Assembly (NCBI RefSeq): GCF_004006015.1
Contig: NZ_CP034766.1
Coordinates: 806,001-870,000 of the forward strand
DNA: 64,000 nucleotides
Source: Rhodococcus sp. X156
Lineage (GTDB): Bacteria > Actinomycetota > Actinomycetes > Mycobacteriales > Mycobacteriaceae
Direction of reading: 5' to 3'
In this document: positions 26,647 through 34,789 of the stretch, one piece after another
Numbering within the stretch: position 1 is the stretch's first letter
Layout: each line of letters begins with the position of its first letter
Notes under the pieces: generated by a model
Database searches by the model: none
What the model was told of the DNA's origin: nothing
What the model saw: only the letters and a program-made list of their open reading frames with translations
Program-made: the position numbers and the translations under genes

Positions 26647-27582
26647 TCAACGGTCTTGTGCGGCAGCCTCAGCCTCCAGCGCCGCACGGACTGTGGTCGG
26701 CGCGGTGCGCATCGCCGACTCGAAGGCGCGTCGTCGCCTGCTCCGGAGCATGAAGTGGGCGCCCAGACCAGCCAGGTCGGCGGCGCTCGGCAGGATCGGC
26801 ACGACGTGTTGGCCGCGCGCGCGTGCGGTGGCGATCTCGGCGGCGAGGGTGGCGGACATCGGGCGCCGGATCACCCGGTCCTCGAGCACGCCGCCCAGGC
26901 CGGGGACACGGACTCCTGGGTCCGACGCCATGGGGGCGAGGACGATGATGCGGTCGGCGTCGGCCGGGGAGATGAGGTCGACCGACGCGGTGGACGCGGC
27001 GCCGCCGTCGACGAAGCTCCTGGTGCCGATGGTCACCGGTCGCATCCAGCCGGGGATCGCCCACGATGCGCGCAGGGCCTCCGACACGGTTGCCGGCGGC
27101 GCGTCAGGGGCGCCGAAGGCAACCCGCTCGCCCCGTTGGTAGTCGTAGGCCACCATGCGGACGGGCCGAGCGAGGTGCCCGGTGGAGTCGGTGAAGTCGT
27201 CGGCGAGCTGCTGTAGCCAGGCTTGGCTGCCCGTGCCCCGCGGCACTAGGCCGGTGAGAGCGGCGAGGCCCGACTGGGTCTTGAGCAGGGACGGGTTCAG
27301 CAGGGGCAGCCGTGGAAGAGGCGGTCGTCCGGACGGGGTGTTCTCGAGGTGCCGACGCAGGCGGGGATCGTCACTCTCTTCCCGCTGCATCGCCACGAGG
27401 TCATCGACGGTGGCGCCGCCGCCGAGGATGGTGAGCAGCTCCGCCCCGGCTGAGGTGCCCTGCACGACGCTGGCCTGGGCGGGGTCGAACCCCGACTCGT
27501 CGGCGAGCGCCTTGAGCGTGGCGATGATCCAGGCGCCACCGATCGTGCCCCCGCAGCCGATGACCAGCGCTGTCCTGGTCAT
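26647..27582 (-). CDS. Patatin-like phospholipase
   Basis: A 311-residue serine hydrolase of the patatin fold. The oxyanion-hole GCGGTIGG lies at residues 9-16, the nucleophile elbow is GTSAG with Ser44, and the catalytic Asp is in FVDGGAAST. These enzymes hydrolyse acyl ester bonds of lipids. No signal peptide is visible. The ATG at 27582 overlaps by 4 nt the stop of a 26-codon upstream ORF, indicating translational coupling. It is convergent with the CGNR gene. Confidence 0.85.
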   Translation of the reverse strand: MTRTALVIGCGGTIGGAWIIATLKALADESGFDPAQASVVQGTSAGAELLTILGGGATVDDLVAMQREESDDPRLRRHLENTPSGRPPLPRLPLLNPSLLKTQSGLAALTGLVPRGTGSQAWLQQLADDFTDSTGHLARPVRMVAYDYQRGERVAFGAPDAPPATVSEALRASWAIPGWMRPVTIGTRSFVDGGAASTASVDLISPADADRIIVLAPMASDPGVRVPGLGGVLEDRVIRRPMSATLAAEIATARARGQHVVPILPSAADLAGLGAHFMLRSRRRRAFESAMRTAPTTVRAALEAEAAAQDR

Positions 27583-27659
27583 CGCCCGCGTCCCTGGGCG
27601 CGGGCCAGGTTGGCCACTGTGGACAGCTGGTTCACGGCTCGAATGCGCCGAGTGATCAT
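27579..27659 (-). CDS. Putative 26-residue leader peptide before patatin gene
   Basis: A short ORF, MITRRIRAVNQLSTVANLAR followed by six more residues. The start ATG has a GAGGGGG ribosome site upstream, and the stop overlaps the patatin start as ATGA. It contains five Arg and could be a coupling leader or a small basic protein. It is supported by spacing and ribosome site only. Confidence 0.4.
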   Translation of the reverse strand: MITRRIRAVNQLSTVANLARAQGRGR

Positions 27660-27798
27660 GAGAACCCCCTCTGCTGGAGTGCTGACCGTACGGGTTGGCC
27701 CAGGTTGCGGAGTGTGGCGAGATACCCGTCGTTCGCGGACCGGATCTCGCGCAGGGCGCCGGACGGTAGACAACAAACTTGCCGTCGACGGTCAAAGA

Positions 27799-28932
27799 TT
27801 AGGAAGCGACGCTCTCATGTTGCTTGCAACCGGATTGTGTGCAAACAGGGCGAGGCCCTTTGAGACGGCCGCTGGCATGGGATGCCCAGATGGCATCCAT
27901 TTCGATGCCGTCCTTAATGGCATTCCGCATACGAGTGTAGGCGTTGTCGGAGTAGCGCGGATGTCTCTGCGAGCCGAATGTGAAGGTGTAGCAGCAGTCG
28001 GGATCATTGTCGATCCCAAGGTGCTGCCGCAGCGCCGTCGCCCGCGGCCGGGACAGACCGACCTTGTCCGCCAGGTCGAAGGCCCCCCAATGAAACTTGC
28101 GTTGAAGCGGCACGAGGCGGATGGCGGCCGCATCGGTGGTGCCCTCATCCTCCTTCACGAGCTGGACTGGCAGACCCTCCTTCTTCACAAAGCGAACTTC
28201 GACAGTAGTGCCGGCGCCGTCAACGGCGGTCGCTACCTCCGACAGGCTTGGGAAGACTGCCGCACGGGTCTTACCGGCCTGGATTCCCTTAACGACTCGC
28301 TGGACGTCAGCGTTGCTGACCGCCGCCTCGCTGTTCACCTGCGATTCCATCGCGAGGAGTGCGCGCACCCGGGCGTCGGCCTCCGCACGAGCTCGCCGAC
28401 CAGGCTTCAGCAAGTCGGCGATGTTGTGGTATTCGCGATCGACGAGCGTCTGAAAGTCTTGTGGGGGTTCGGTTCCGACCGGGAGGACACGCACTGGCAG
28501 GTGGCCTGCAAGTCGCTCCGCGAAGACTCGATGTAGCAGGTCATCGAAGAGCGTGACGCCTGCACGGGTATAGAGGTAGAGCAGGCTCTCGTCGATGACC
28601 ACGTACCAGTGCTGCTCGTCGTCGCGCATAGCGTCAATCGCCCGCAGTGTGCCGGCTTCTTCGTTGGTGAGAGAGATCGGCTTCTCCGTGGCGTAGTTGA
28701 TGCACTTTTCGAAGCCGACGGACCGGCCAGTGTTCTTGTCGAACACCGGCCGCTTGTCCTGCACGAGCGCCGCCTTGAGAAGCATTTCGAAGGCGTGCTG
28801 AAGGTGCAGCAGCACGCGGGTCACCCGACCATCATCGTCTGGACTGTTGAAGGCAGTCATCGCCGATCGCATGGAGGAAATGGCCTTGAACTTCAGGTGA
28901 CGGGTGTCGTTCCGCAGCTTCACGCTCATCAT
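27799..28932 (-). CDS. DUF3644 domain protein
   Basis: A 377-residue protein of unknown function. The first half (about residues 1-220), with LHLQHAFEMLLKAALVQ and YLYTRAGVTLFDDLL, fits the DUF3644 family. A C-terminal region (GAFDLADKVGLSRPRATALRQHLG) looks like a helix-turn-helix that may bind nucleic acid. The gene is lower in GC than its neighbours and is flanked by 140-200 bp non-coding stretches, suggesting acquisition by transfer. The start is uncertain: tandem ATGs at 28932 and 28929 lack a strong ribosome site, and the frame is open 65 codons further upstream. Confidence 0.6.
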   Translation of the reverse strand: MMSVKLRNDTRHLKFKAISSMRSAMTAFNSPDDDGRVTRVLLHLQHAFEMLLKAALVQDKRPVFDKNTGRSVGFEKCINYATEKPISLTNEEAGTLRAIDAMRDDEQHWYVVIDESLLYLYTRAGVTLFDDLLHRVFAERLAGHLPVRVLPVGTEPPQDFQTLVDREYHNIADLLKPGRRARAEADARVRALLAMESQVNSEAAVSNADVQRVVKGIQAGKTRAAVFPSLSEVATAVDGAGTTVEVRFVKKEGLPVQLVKEDEGTTDAAAIRLVPLQRKFHWGAFDLADKVGLSRPRATALRQHLGIDNDPDCCYTFTFGSQRHPRYSDNAYTRMRNAIKDGIEMDAIWASHASGRLKGPRPVCTQSGCKQHESVAS

Positions 28933-29128
28933 GGTGACGCATAGCAACGACACCAGAGTGACCCGCACCACCGACTCGCCGCAGGAAGGTCGCTCGAATA
29001 GGACTGACTGGCTTTCTAAAGGAGTCTGCGCAGCAGCCAACACTGCCGCGCAGCACGGGCCCGCGCGGTCGCTGCGAAGGCGCGAAGTACTGCGGGATTT
29101 GGGAGAAATGGGTTGCGGGTGTGCCACC

Positions 29129-29308
29129 TCAATGCCTCGCCTGCCCCTCGCCGAGTCGACCTATCGACTCCTTGATAGCGAGGATCGGCGATTCGGCAGT
29201 CATGCCGCATTTCGGGCAGAGGTGGCGCCATGATTCAAACGGCGAGCCGGGCATCGAACAGCACGTGCGTTGCCGCAGCGCGTGTGGCCGGGTGTCCCTG
29301 GGCCTCAC
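29129..29308 (-). CDS. Putative small Cys-rich protein after sigma factor
   Basis: A 59-codon ORF whose GTG directly abuts the sigma-factor stop (TAAGTG). It carries two Cys pairs, a CC at about residues 17-18 and CPKC (about 31-34) in WRHLCPKCGMTAESP, so it may be a small zinc-ribbon protein. There is no independent ribosome site; expression would depend on termination-reinitiation. No family was recognised. It could instead be a relic. Confidence 0.35.
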   Translation of the reverse strand: MRPRDTRPHALRQRTCCSMPGSPFESWRHLCPKCGMTAESPILAIKESIGRLGEGQARH

Positions 29309-30568
29309 TTACTCCCTCGCCAGGTCTTGGTTCATCGCGAGGGCTGCCGCGAGCTTGCCCGCGAGCAGGCCGCGCTCCCGTTCGTTGCGGCAGCGCTTCA
29401 CCGCCTGCTCCAGCTCGTGCCGCGCCTCGGCGGTGCGCCCCAGCCGGGTGAGCAGCTCACCCCGCACGCTCGGCAGCAGGTGCGAGCCCGGCAGCGCGCC
29501 TGCCGCCGCCAGCTCGTCCACGATCGCGAGCGCTGCCGCCGGGCCCTGCGCCATCGACACCGCCACCGCGCGGTTCAGCTCCACCACCGGAGAAGGCCCC
29601 AGCCGGCCGAGCACCTCGTAGAGCAGCACGATGCGCTCCCAGTCGGTCGCCTCCACCGAGGGTGCCACCGCGTGGCACTCCGAGATCGCCGCCTGCACCC
29701 CGTACGGGCCCAGGCCACGGCCGGTGCGGCTGGCCCGGGCCAGTGCCGCCCGGCCGCGACGGATGGCGGAGGTGTCCCAGTGCCGCCGGTCCTGCTCGGC
29801 CAGGAGCACCGGCTCACCGTCGGCACCCACCCGCGCGGGAAAGCGGGCGGCGGTGAGCTCGAGCAGTGCCAGCAACCCGTGCGTCTCCGCCTCCTCCGGC
29901 GCCAGCCGTGCCACCACCCGGGCCAGGCGCACCGCCTCGTGCGCCAGGTCCGGGCGGATCCACTCCGCGCCGGAGGTAGCAGACGATCCCTCGGTGAAGA
30001 TCAGGTACAGCACGCTGAGCACCGAGCCCAGCCGCTCCCGGCGCTCCTCGGGCGCAGGCACCGCGAACGGCACCTGCGCGGCGGCCAGCGTCTTCTTCGC
30101 CCGGGTGATGCGGGCCTGCACGGTGGCGGTGGGCACCAGGAACGCCCGGGCGATCTCGTCGCTGGTCAGCCCACCGAGCACCCGCAGCGTCAGCGCCACC
30201 TGCGCCTCCCGGGAGAGCACCGGGTGGCAGGCCATGAACATCAGCGCCAGCACGTCGTCGTCGACGCGATCGGGGTCCCACAGCAGCCCGTCCTCGGAGC
30301 CCGAGCCGGAGGCAGCGCCGGCCTCGCGAGCGAGGACGGCGTACCGCTCGTCCAGCGCGGCGCGACGTCGGTAGGTGTCGATCGCCCGGCGCCGCCCCAC
30401 CGTGAGCAGCCACCCCGTGGGGTTGCGCGGTGCACCCTCCCGGGGCCAGGTCACCAGCGCCTCGGCCAGCGCCTCCTGGGCCAGGTCCTCGGCCAGGGCG
30501 AAGTCGCCGGTGAACCGGGCCAGGGTGCTCACGATCCGCGCGGAGTCGATCCGCCAGACCGCCTCCAC
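29309..30568 (-). CDS. ECF sigma factor, ECF42-like with C-terminal TPR region
   Basis: An RNA polymerase sigma factor of about 419 residues. Region 2 (FALAEDLAQEALAEAL, then GWLLTVGRRRAIDTYRRR) and region 4 (LTSDEIARAFLVPTATVQARITRAKKT) lie in the first 190 residues. The long C-terminal DUF6596/TPR-like extension is typical of the ECF42 group, which lacks a classical anti-sigma factor and uses the extension for control. The likely start is GTG 30568, because no ATG, GTG or TTG lies between it and the upstream gene. It sits 26 nt downstream of a DGPF-family gene, the hallmark ECF42 neighbour. Confidence 0.88.
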   Translation of the reverse strand: MEAVWRIDSARIVSTLARFTGDFALAEDLAQEALAEALVTWPREGAPRNPTGWLLTVGRRRAIDTYRRRAALDERYAVLAREAGAASGSGSEDGLLWDPDRVDDDVLALMFMACHPVLSREAQVALTLRVLGGLTSDEIARAFLVPTATVQARITRAKKTLAAAQVPFAVPAPEERRERLGSVLSVLYLIFTEGSSATSGAEWIRPDLAHEAVRLARVVARLAPEEAETHGLLALLELTAARFPARVGADGEPVLLAEQDRRHWDTSAIRRGRAALARASRTGRGLGPYGVQAAISECHAVAPSVEATDWERIVLLYEVLGRLGPSPVVELNRAVAVSMAQGPAAALAIVDELAAAGALPGSHLLPSVRGELLTRLGRTAEARHELEQAVKRCRNERERGLLAGKLAAALAMNQDLARE

Positions 30569-30594
30569 AGCCTGGCGTCCGGTGCCGGACGGGC

Positions 30595-31014
30595 TCAGAG
30601 CTGGCCGGTTTCCTCGCGCCACGCCCGCTCCCGCTTGACCCACTCGTTGTCCTGCGGGAACTCGTCGATGCTGGCGATGCGACGAATCTCGGTCTTCATC
30701 CCCGCCCCCGCCATCGGGGCCCGCCTGGCCCACTCCACGGCCTCCTGCTGCGACGCGACGTCCAGGATCCAGAAGCCGCCGAAGAGCTCCTTGGTCTCGC
30801 CGTAGGGCCCGTCGGTAACCACGGGCGGGGTGGCGGAGTAGTCCACGACCACCCCCGTGGTCGGGTCGTCCAAGCCCTCGGCCGCGACCATCACCCCGGC
30901 CGAGATCATCTCCTCGTTGAAGCGGCCCATCGTCTCGAGCATCTCGTTCATGTCGACGTCCTGCATGGCGGCGTAGCCCTCGTCGGTGCCGCGCATGATG
31001 AGCATGTACTTCAT
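30595..31014 (-). CDS. YciI-related DGPF-domain protein
   Basis: A 139-residue small protein of the YCII/DGPF family, with DGPYGETKE (68-76) as the name motif and an FGGFWILDV strand after it. Function is unproven. Its genes regularly neighbour ECF42 sigma factors and are likely targets of them. The ATG at 31014 has an AAGGGGA site 6-7 nt upstream. It is first in a unit with the sigma-factor gene and is divergent from the luciferase-like gene at 31142. Confidence 0.88.
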   Translation of the reverse strand: MKYMLIMRGTDEGYAAMQDVDMNEMLETMGRFNEEMISAGVMVAAEGLDDPTTGVVVDYSATPPVVTDGPYGETKELFGGFWILDVASQQEAVEWARRAPMAGAGMKTEIRRIASIDEFPQDNEWVKRERAWREETGQL

Positions 31015-31141
31015 GGTGATCCCCTTCCCTGGGAGGGCCCTCGGTGGACCCTCTCACCTGCAGGTCGAACGGGGGAACCCCCAGATCGACACCCGGCCCG
31101 GCACAATCAGGTGCCGCACCGTCCACGCTCAGGAGCCCCCC

Positions 31142-32167
31142 GTGAAGCTGTCCATCGTCGACCTGGGCACCGTGGCGCCCGGCACCACCGAGCAGGACGG
31201 CATCGCCGACTCCCTCGCCATCGCGCGCCACGCCGATGCTGCCGGCTTTCACCGCATCTGGTTCGCCGAGCACCACCTGAGCCGGATGGGCGCCTCCCAC
31301 CACCCGGAGCTGCTGATCGCCGCCGCCGGGATGCAGACCCGCGGCATCCGCATCGGCTCGGGTGCGGTGCTGATGAACCACTACAGCCCGTTCAAGGTGG
31401 CCGAGATGTTCGCCCAGCTGGCGGCGATGTTCCCCGGCCGGGTGGACCTCGGGATGGGCCGGGCCACCGCGGGTCCGGCGATCGACCTGGCGCTGCAGCG
31501 CGACCGCCAGCACCCCGCGCAGGCCGATCACCAGCAGCAGGTGCTGGAGACCCTCGCCTGGCTCTACGAGGCGTTTCCACCCGACCACCCCTTTGCCGAC
31601 AAGCCGCTGGTGCACACGCCGGCGGGCAAGCCGCAGACCTGGCTGCTCGGCTCCAGCCCCAGCGGGTCGGCCCTGGCCGCGGGCCTGGGCATCGGCTACA
31701 CCTTCGCCGGGTTCATCAACCCCACCGGCGCGGCCCCGGCGCTGCGGCACTACCGCGAGCAGTTCCAGCCGCAGGGCTTCGGCCTGGAGAAGCCGCGGGC
31801 CATCCTCGCCGTGAACGTCACGGTGGGGGAGAGCGCCGCGCACGCGCAGCACCTGGTCGGCTCGGCCAAGGGCTACTACGCCCGGCTGCGCACCGTCGGC
31901 GGTGGCGCGCTCCTGCCCTCGGCCGAGGAGGCCGCCCGCGAGCTGAGCACCACCGAGAAGGACCAGCCCACCGCGATCGTGGACGGCCGGTGGCCGCAGT
32001 TCGTCGCCGGTGACCCCGCGCAGGTGCGCGCCACGCTGGAGCAGATGATGGCCCAGAGCGAGGCGGACGAGGTGATGGTGCAGAACCTCATCGCCGACCC
32101 CGCCGACCGGATCCGCTCGCACCAGCTGCTGGCCGAGACCTTCGGCCTGACCCCGCGAAACAGCTGA
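31142..32167 (+). CDS. LLM-class flavin-dependent oxidoreductase (MsnO8-like)
   Basis: A 341-residue luciferase-like monooxygenase with FHRIWFAEHHLSRMG, GSGAVLMNHYSP, FPGRVDLGMGRATAG and WLLGSSPSGS. It shares the layout of the enzyme at 24864-25931 but is clearly a separate paralogue. The GTG at 31142 has GGAG 8 nt upstream; the frame is open further upstream, antisense to the DGPF gene. Substrate unknown; it needs FMNH2 or F420H2 from elsewhere. Confidence 0.88.
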   Translation: MKLSIVDLGTVAPGTTEQDGIADSLAIARHADAAGFHRIWFAEHHLSRMGASHHPELLIAAAGMQTRGIRIGSGAVLMNHYSPFKVAEMFAQLAAMFPGRVDLGMGRATAGPAIDLALQRDRQHPAQADHQQQVLETLAWLYEAFPPDHPFADKPLVHTPAGKPQTWLLGSSPSGSALAAGLGIGYTFAGFINPTGAAPALRHYREQFQPQGFGLEKPRAILAVNVTVGESAAHAQHLVGSAKGYYARLRTVGGGALLPSAEEAARELSTTEKDQPTAIVDGRWPQFVAGDPAQVRATLEQMMAQSEADEVMVQNLIADPADRIRSHQLLAETFGLTPRNS

Positions 32168-32211
32168 CGTCCCCCTCGGCGTGGTGACGCTGAGTAACGG
32201 ATGTCCGGATC

Positions 32212-32217
32212 TACGAT
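32212..32217 (+). promoter_or_regulatory. -10 element of pyruvyl transferase gene
   Basis: TACGAT ends 6 nt before the GTG at 32224, consistent with a leaderless transcript. Confidence 0.5.
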
Positions 32218-32223
32218 CACCAG

Positions 32224-33354
32224 GTGCTTGCACCGCCGTACTACCTGATCGGCTCCGCCGGATACCCGAACTTCGGTGACGAGCTGATCGCAGCGTCCTG
32301 GCTGCGGCACCTCGCCGAGGTGGCCCCGGCGGTGGACGTCTGGCTGGACTGCCCGCAGCCGGGCATGGCGCAGAACCTGTTCGAGGGCCTGCACCCACGG
32401 CTGCGCACCACCAACACGCTGTGGCGGGCCGTCGGCGATGCCGCTCACCTGCCGGTGGAGGAGGTCGGGCCGCGGGTGGCGGCGCTGATCCACGGCCTCG
32501 GCTCACCGCACTACGACCTGGGTCTGCTGCGGCTGCGCAGCGTCCGGTCGATGCACCTCATCGGCGGTGGCTACGTCAACGGCGTCTGGCCGCACCACGC
32601 CGGTCTGGTGGAGGGCATGAAGGCGGTCAAGCAGCTCACCGGTGCTCCGCTGTACGCGACGGGGCAGGGGCTCATGCCCGCGGCCGTCGACGCCGCCCGG
32701 GAGCTGTTCGCGGACTTCGACCACGTCACTGTGCGTGACGACGCCAGCGCCCAGGCGCACCACCTGCCACTAGGGCTGGACGACGCCTTCCTCGGCGCGC
32801 AGGCGGAGATCGCGCGCCGCCCAGCCCCGCCGGCGGGGCTGTACGTGTGCATCCAGAGCGACATGGCCGACGAGGGACGGTTCGACGAGGTGGTCACGGC
32901 CGCTCGTCCCCTCGTCGAGCACGCCGCCCGGCAGGGCAAGGCAGTGCACTACGTGGAGGCCATTCCCGGCGTGGACCGGCTGGCCTACGACCGGCTCGCC
33001 GACCTCATCCCGGACGAGCACTTCGTGCCCTTCTCCGACGTGTGGACCCGCGGACTGCCCGTCTCGCCCGAGCAGGAGTGGATCACCACCCGCTTCCACC
33101 TGCACCTGCTGGCCTCCGCGGCCGGTGCCCGGGGGGTCGCGGTGCCCATCCGCCACGGCTACTACGACGTCAAGCACCACTCGCTGCGGCGGCTGGGCAG
33201 CGGTTGGGGAGTGGCCGACGGTCCCGGCCCGCTGCAGGTGCCGCAGGGGACGGGCAGCCTCGCTGAGGTGCTGCCGGGCCTGGCCGCCCGCAAGCGCGCC
33301 GAGGCAGACCTGCTCTACCCGCTGGCCCGCACCCCCGAGGTGCTCAGGGTCTAG
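32224..33354 (+). CDS. Polysaccharide pyruvyl transferase family protein
   Basis: A 376-residue protein of the CsaB/PssM-like pyruvyl transferase family, which transfers pyruvate from phosphoenolpyruvate to sugars of cell-envelope polymers. Supporting blocks are GYPNFGDELIAASWL at the start, the glycine-rich MHLIGGGYVNG, a TVRDDAS motif, and TTRFHLHLLASAAGARGVAVP near the C-terminus. No other polysaccharide genes are adjacent, so the acceptor is unknown. The GTG start fits a leaderless transcript. Confidence 0.85.
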   Translation: MLAPPYYLIGSAGYPNFGDELIAASWLRHLAEVAPAVDVWLDCPQPGMAQNLFEGLHPRLRTTNTLWRAVGDAAHLPVEEVGPRVAALIHGLGSPHYDLGLLRLRSVRSMHLIGGGYVNGVWPHHAGLVEGMKAVKQLTGAPLYATGQGLMPAAVDAARELFADFDHVTVRDDASAQAHHLPLGLDDAFLGAQAEIARRPAPPAGLYVCIQSDMADEGRFDEVVTAARPLVEHAARQGKAVHYVEAIPGVDRLAYDRLADLIPDEHFVPFSDVWTRGLPVSPEQEWITTRFHLHLLASAAGARGVAVPIRHGYYDVKHHSLRRLGSGWGVADGPGPLQVPQGTGSLAEVLPGLAARKRAEADLLYPLARTPEVLRV

Positions 33355-33422
33355 CGGGGCGCACGCAGGCCCCGCGCGCGCCGCGCCAGCACATCGGCCG
33401 CGCCCCGGCGGCGCCGCGACCG

Positions 33423-33428
33423 TAGTCT
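33423..33428 (+). promoter_or_regulatory. -10 element of MFS gene
   Basis: TAGTCT lies 7 nt before the ATG at 33436, again leaderless spacing. Confidence 0.5.
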
Positions 33429-33435
33429 CTTTCGC

Positions 33436-34725
33436 ATGCCGAACGATCTGGTCGGGGCGCCGCTGTCCGAGCCGGCCACTGCCCGCCGCCGTGCCCAGCT
33501 CGGGGTGATGGCCTCGGTGGCGTTCACCGTCGTGGTGATCGGCTCCAACATCCCCGCTCCGCTGCTGCCGCTGTACCAGGAGCGCCTCGGGCTGTCCGCG
33601 CTCACCACCTCGGCGCTGTTCGTCATGTACTTCGTCGCGCTCATCGCCGTCTTCGTGCTCATGAGCCGCACCCACCTGGCGCGGTTGTCGTGGCTGCTGC
33701 TGCCGGTGGCCCTGCTGATCGGGGTGGTGGGCGATGCGCTGCTGTCCGTCGGCGCGGACAGCGTCGGGCTGCTCTTCGCGGGGCGGGCCACGGCCGGCCT
33801 GGCGGTGGGGCTGGCGACCGGCTCGGCGGCCACGCTGGCGGTGGTGGGCAAGGGGGAGCGGGGCCGCACCATCGCCGCCAGCGGCGCCATCGCCGGGTCG
33901 CTGCTGGGGCTGGTGCTCGCCGCGGTGGTGGGTGACCTGCTGCCGCGCCCCACCGAGCTGATCTACCAGGCGCACGCGGTGCTGCTGGTGCTGGCCGCCA
34001 CGTCGCTCAGCGTGGTGCTGTGGCGCAACCGCGCCGTGCTCGCCGTGGCGCTGGCGCACCTGCCGGCACCGCAGGACACCGCGTCGGTGCTGCCGCGTCC
34101 CCGGCTCGGGCGGCGGGCCGCCGCGGGCTACGTGCTCGGTGCCGCGGGCTGGACCGTCGGGGGCATCGCGCTGGGAGTGTTCCCCTCCGCGCTGCGCTCC
34201 GGGTCAGCGAGCGACTCGCTGCTGCTGGGGGTGGTGGCCGGCGTGGTGCTGCTCGCGGCGGCCTGGGCCACGCCGCACCTGCTGCGGGCGCTGGGCCGGG
34301 CGTTCACCGCTCCGCAGGCCCTGGCCATCCTGACCGTGGGCACCGTGCTCAGCTGCGCCGGCCTGCTGGCGGACGCGCTGTGGCTGATGATCCTGGGCTG
34401 CCTGTTCTGGGGTGCCGCCCAAGGCTTCTGCTACGCCTTCGGCCTGCGCCTGCTCACCCAGGGGCTCTCGCCGGTGATGCAGGGACGGCGCACCTCGGTG
34501 TACGCCTCCACCTCCTACGGCTTCTGCGGGGTGCTGGTGCTGTGCATCGGTGGGCTGACCACGGCGTGGAACGTGGACGCCGCGATGGTCTGCGCGACGG
34601 TGGCGTTCCTGGGCTGGTGCCTGCTGGCGGCCGTGCTCGGCCACGGGCGGTGGGCGGCGGACGCGGCGCCCGTGGAGGAGCAGGAAGGCCCGTACCTGCC
34701 GACGGCGGGCACCGAGGCGCGGTAG
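33436..34725 (+). CDS. MFS transporter
   Basis: A 429-residue major facilitator with 12 predicted hydrophobic segments. Helix 1 (FTVVVIGSNIPAPLLPLY) and the GRATAGLAVGLATGSAATLAV segment resemble sugar- or drug-exporting MFS permeases. The canonical motif A loop after helix 2 (normally GxLaDrxGrkxxl) is replaced by MSRTHLARLSWL, so it belongs to a divergent subfamily. The acidic C-terminal tail is cytoplasmic. Substrate cannot be inferred. It is convergent with the Bcr/CflA-type gene. Confidence 0.82.
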   Translation: MPNDLVGAPLSEPATARRRAQLGVMASVAFTVVVIGSNIPAPLLPLYQERLGLSALTTSALFVMYFVALIAVFVLMSRTHLARLSWLLLPVALLIGVVGDALLSVGADSVGLLFAGRATAGLAVGLATGSAATLAVVGKGERGRTIAASGAIAGSLLGLVLAAVVGDLLPRPTELIYQAHAVLLVLAATSLSVVLWRNRAVLAVALAHLPAPQDTASVLPRPRLGRRAAAGYVLGAAGWTVGGIALGVFPSALRSGSASDSLLLGVVAGVVLLAAAWATPHLLRALGRAFTAPQALAILTVGTVLSCAGLLADALWLMILGCLFWGAAQGFCYAFGLRLLTQGLSPVMQGRRTSVYASTSYGFCGVLVLCIGGLTTAWNVDAAMVCATVAFLGWCLLAAVLGHGRWAADAAPVEEQEGPYLPTAGTEAR

Positions 34726-34751
34726 CGCCCTGGCACCCGCCGTCGGCGGTG

Positions 34752-34789
34752 GTCAGTGCTCGATCAGTGGGTCAGTGCTCGATCAGTGG
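34752..34789. repeat. Perfect 19-bp tandem duplication
   Basis: Two head-to-tail copies of GTCAGTGCTCGATCAGTGG. The stop codon of the Bcr/CflA-type gene (34764-34766) lies in the first copy, so the duplication reaches into the last codons. Since 19 is not a multiple of three it changed the reading frame of the tail. Confidence 0.85.

Noticed and set aside
28904-29233. Plus-strand frame of 109 codons between DUF3644 and the sigma factor
   Set aside because: No start signal or similarity; it overlaps the divergent DUF3644 start and the Cys-rich minus-strand ORF, which is better supported.
33361-33420. GC-rich possible hairpins between the pyruvyl transferase and MFS genes
   Set aside because: Several short overlapping pairings are possible but none stands out from what is expected at this GC content.
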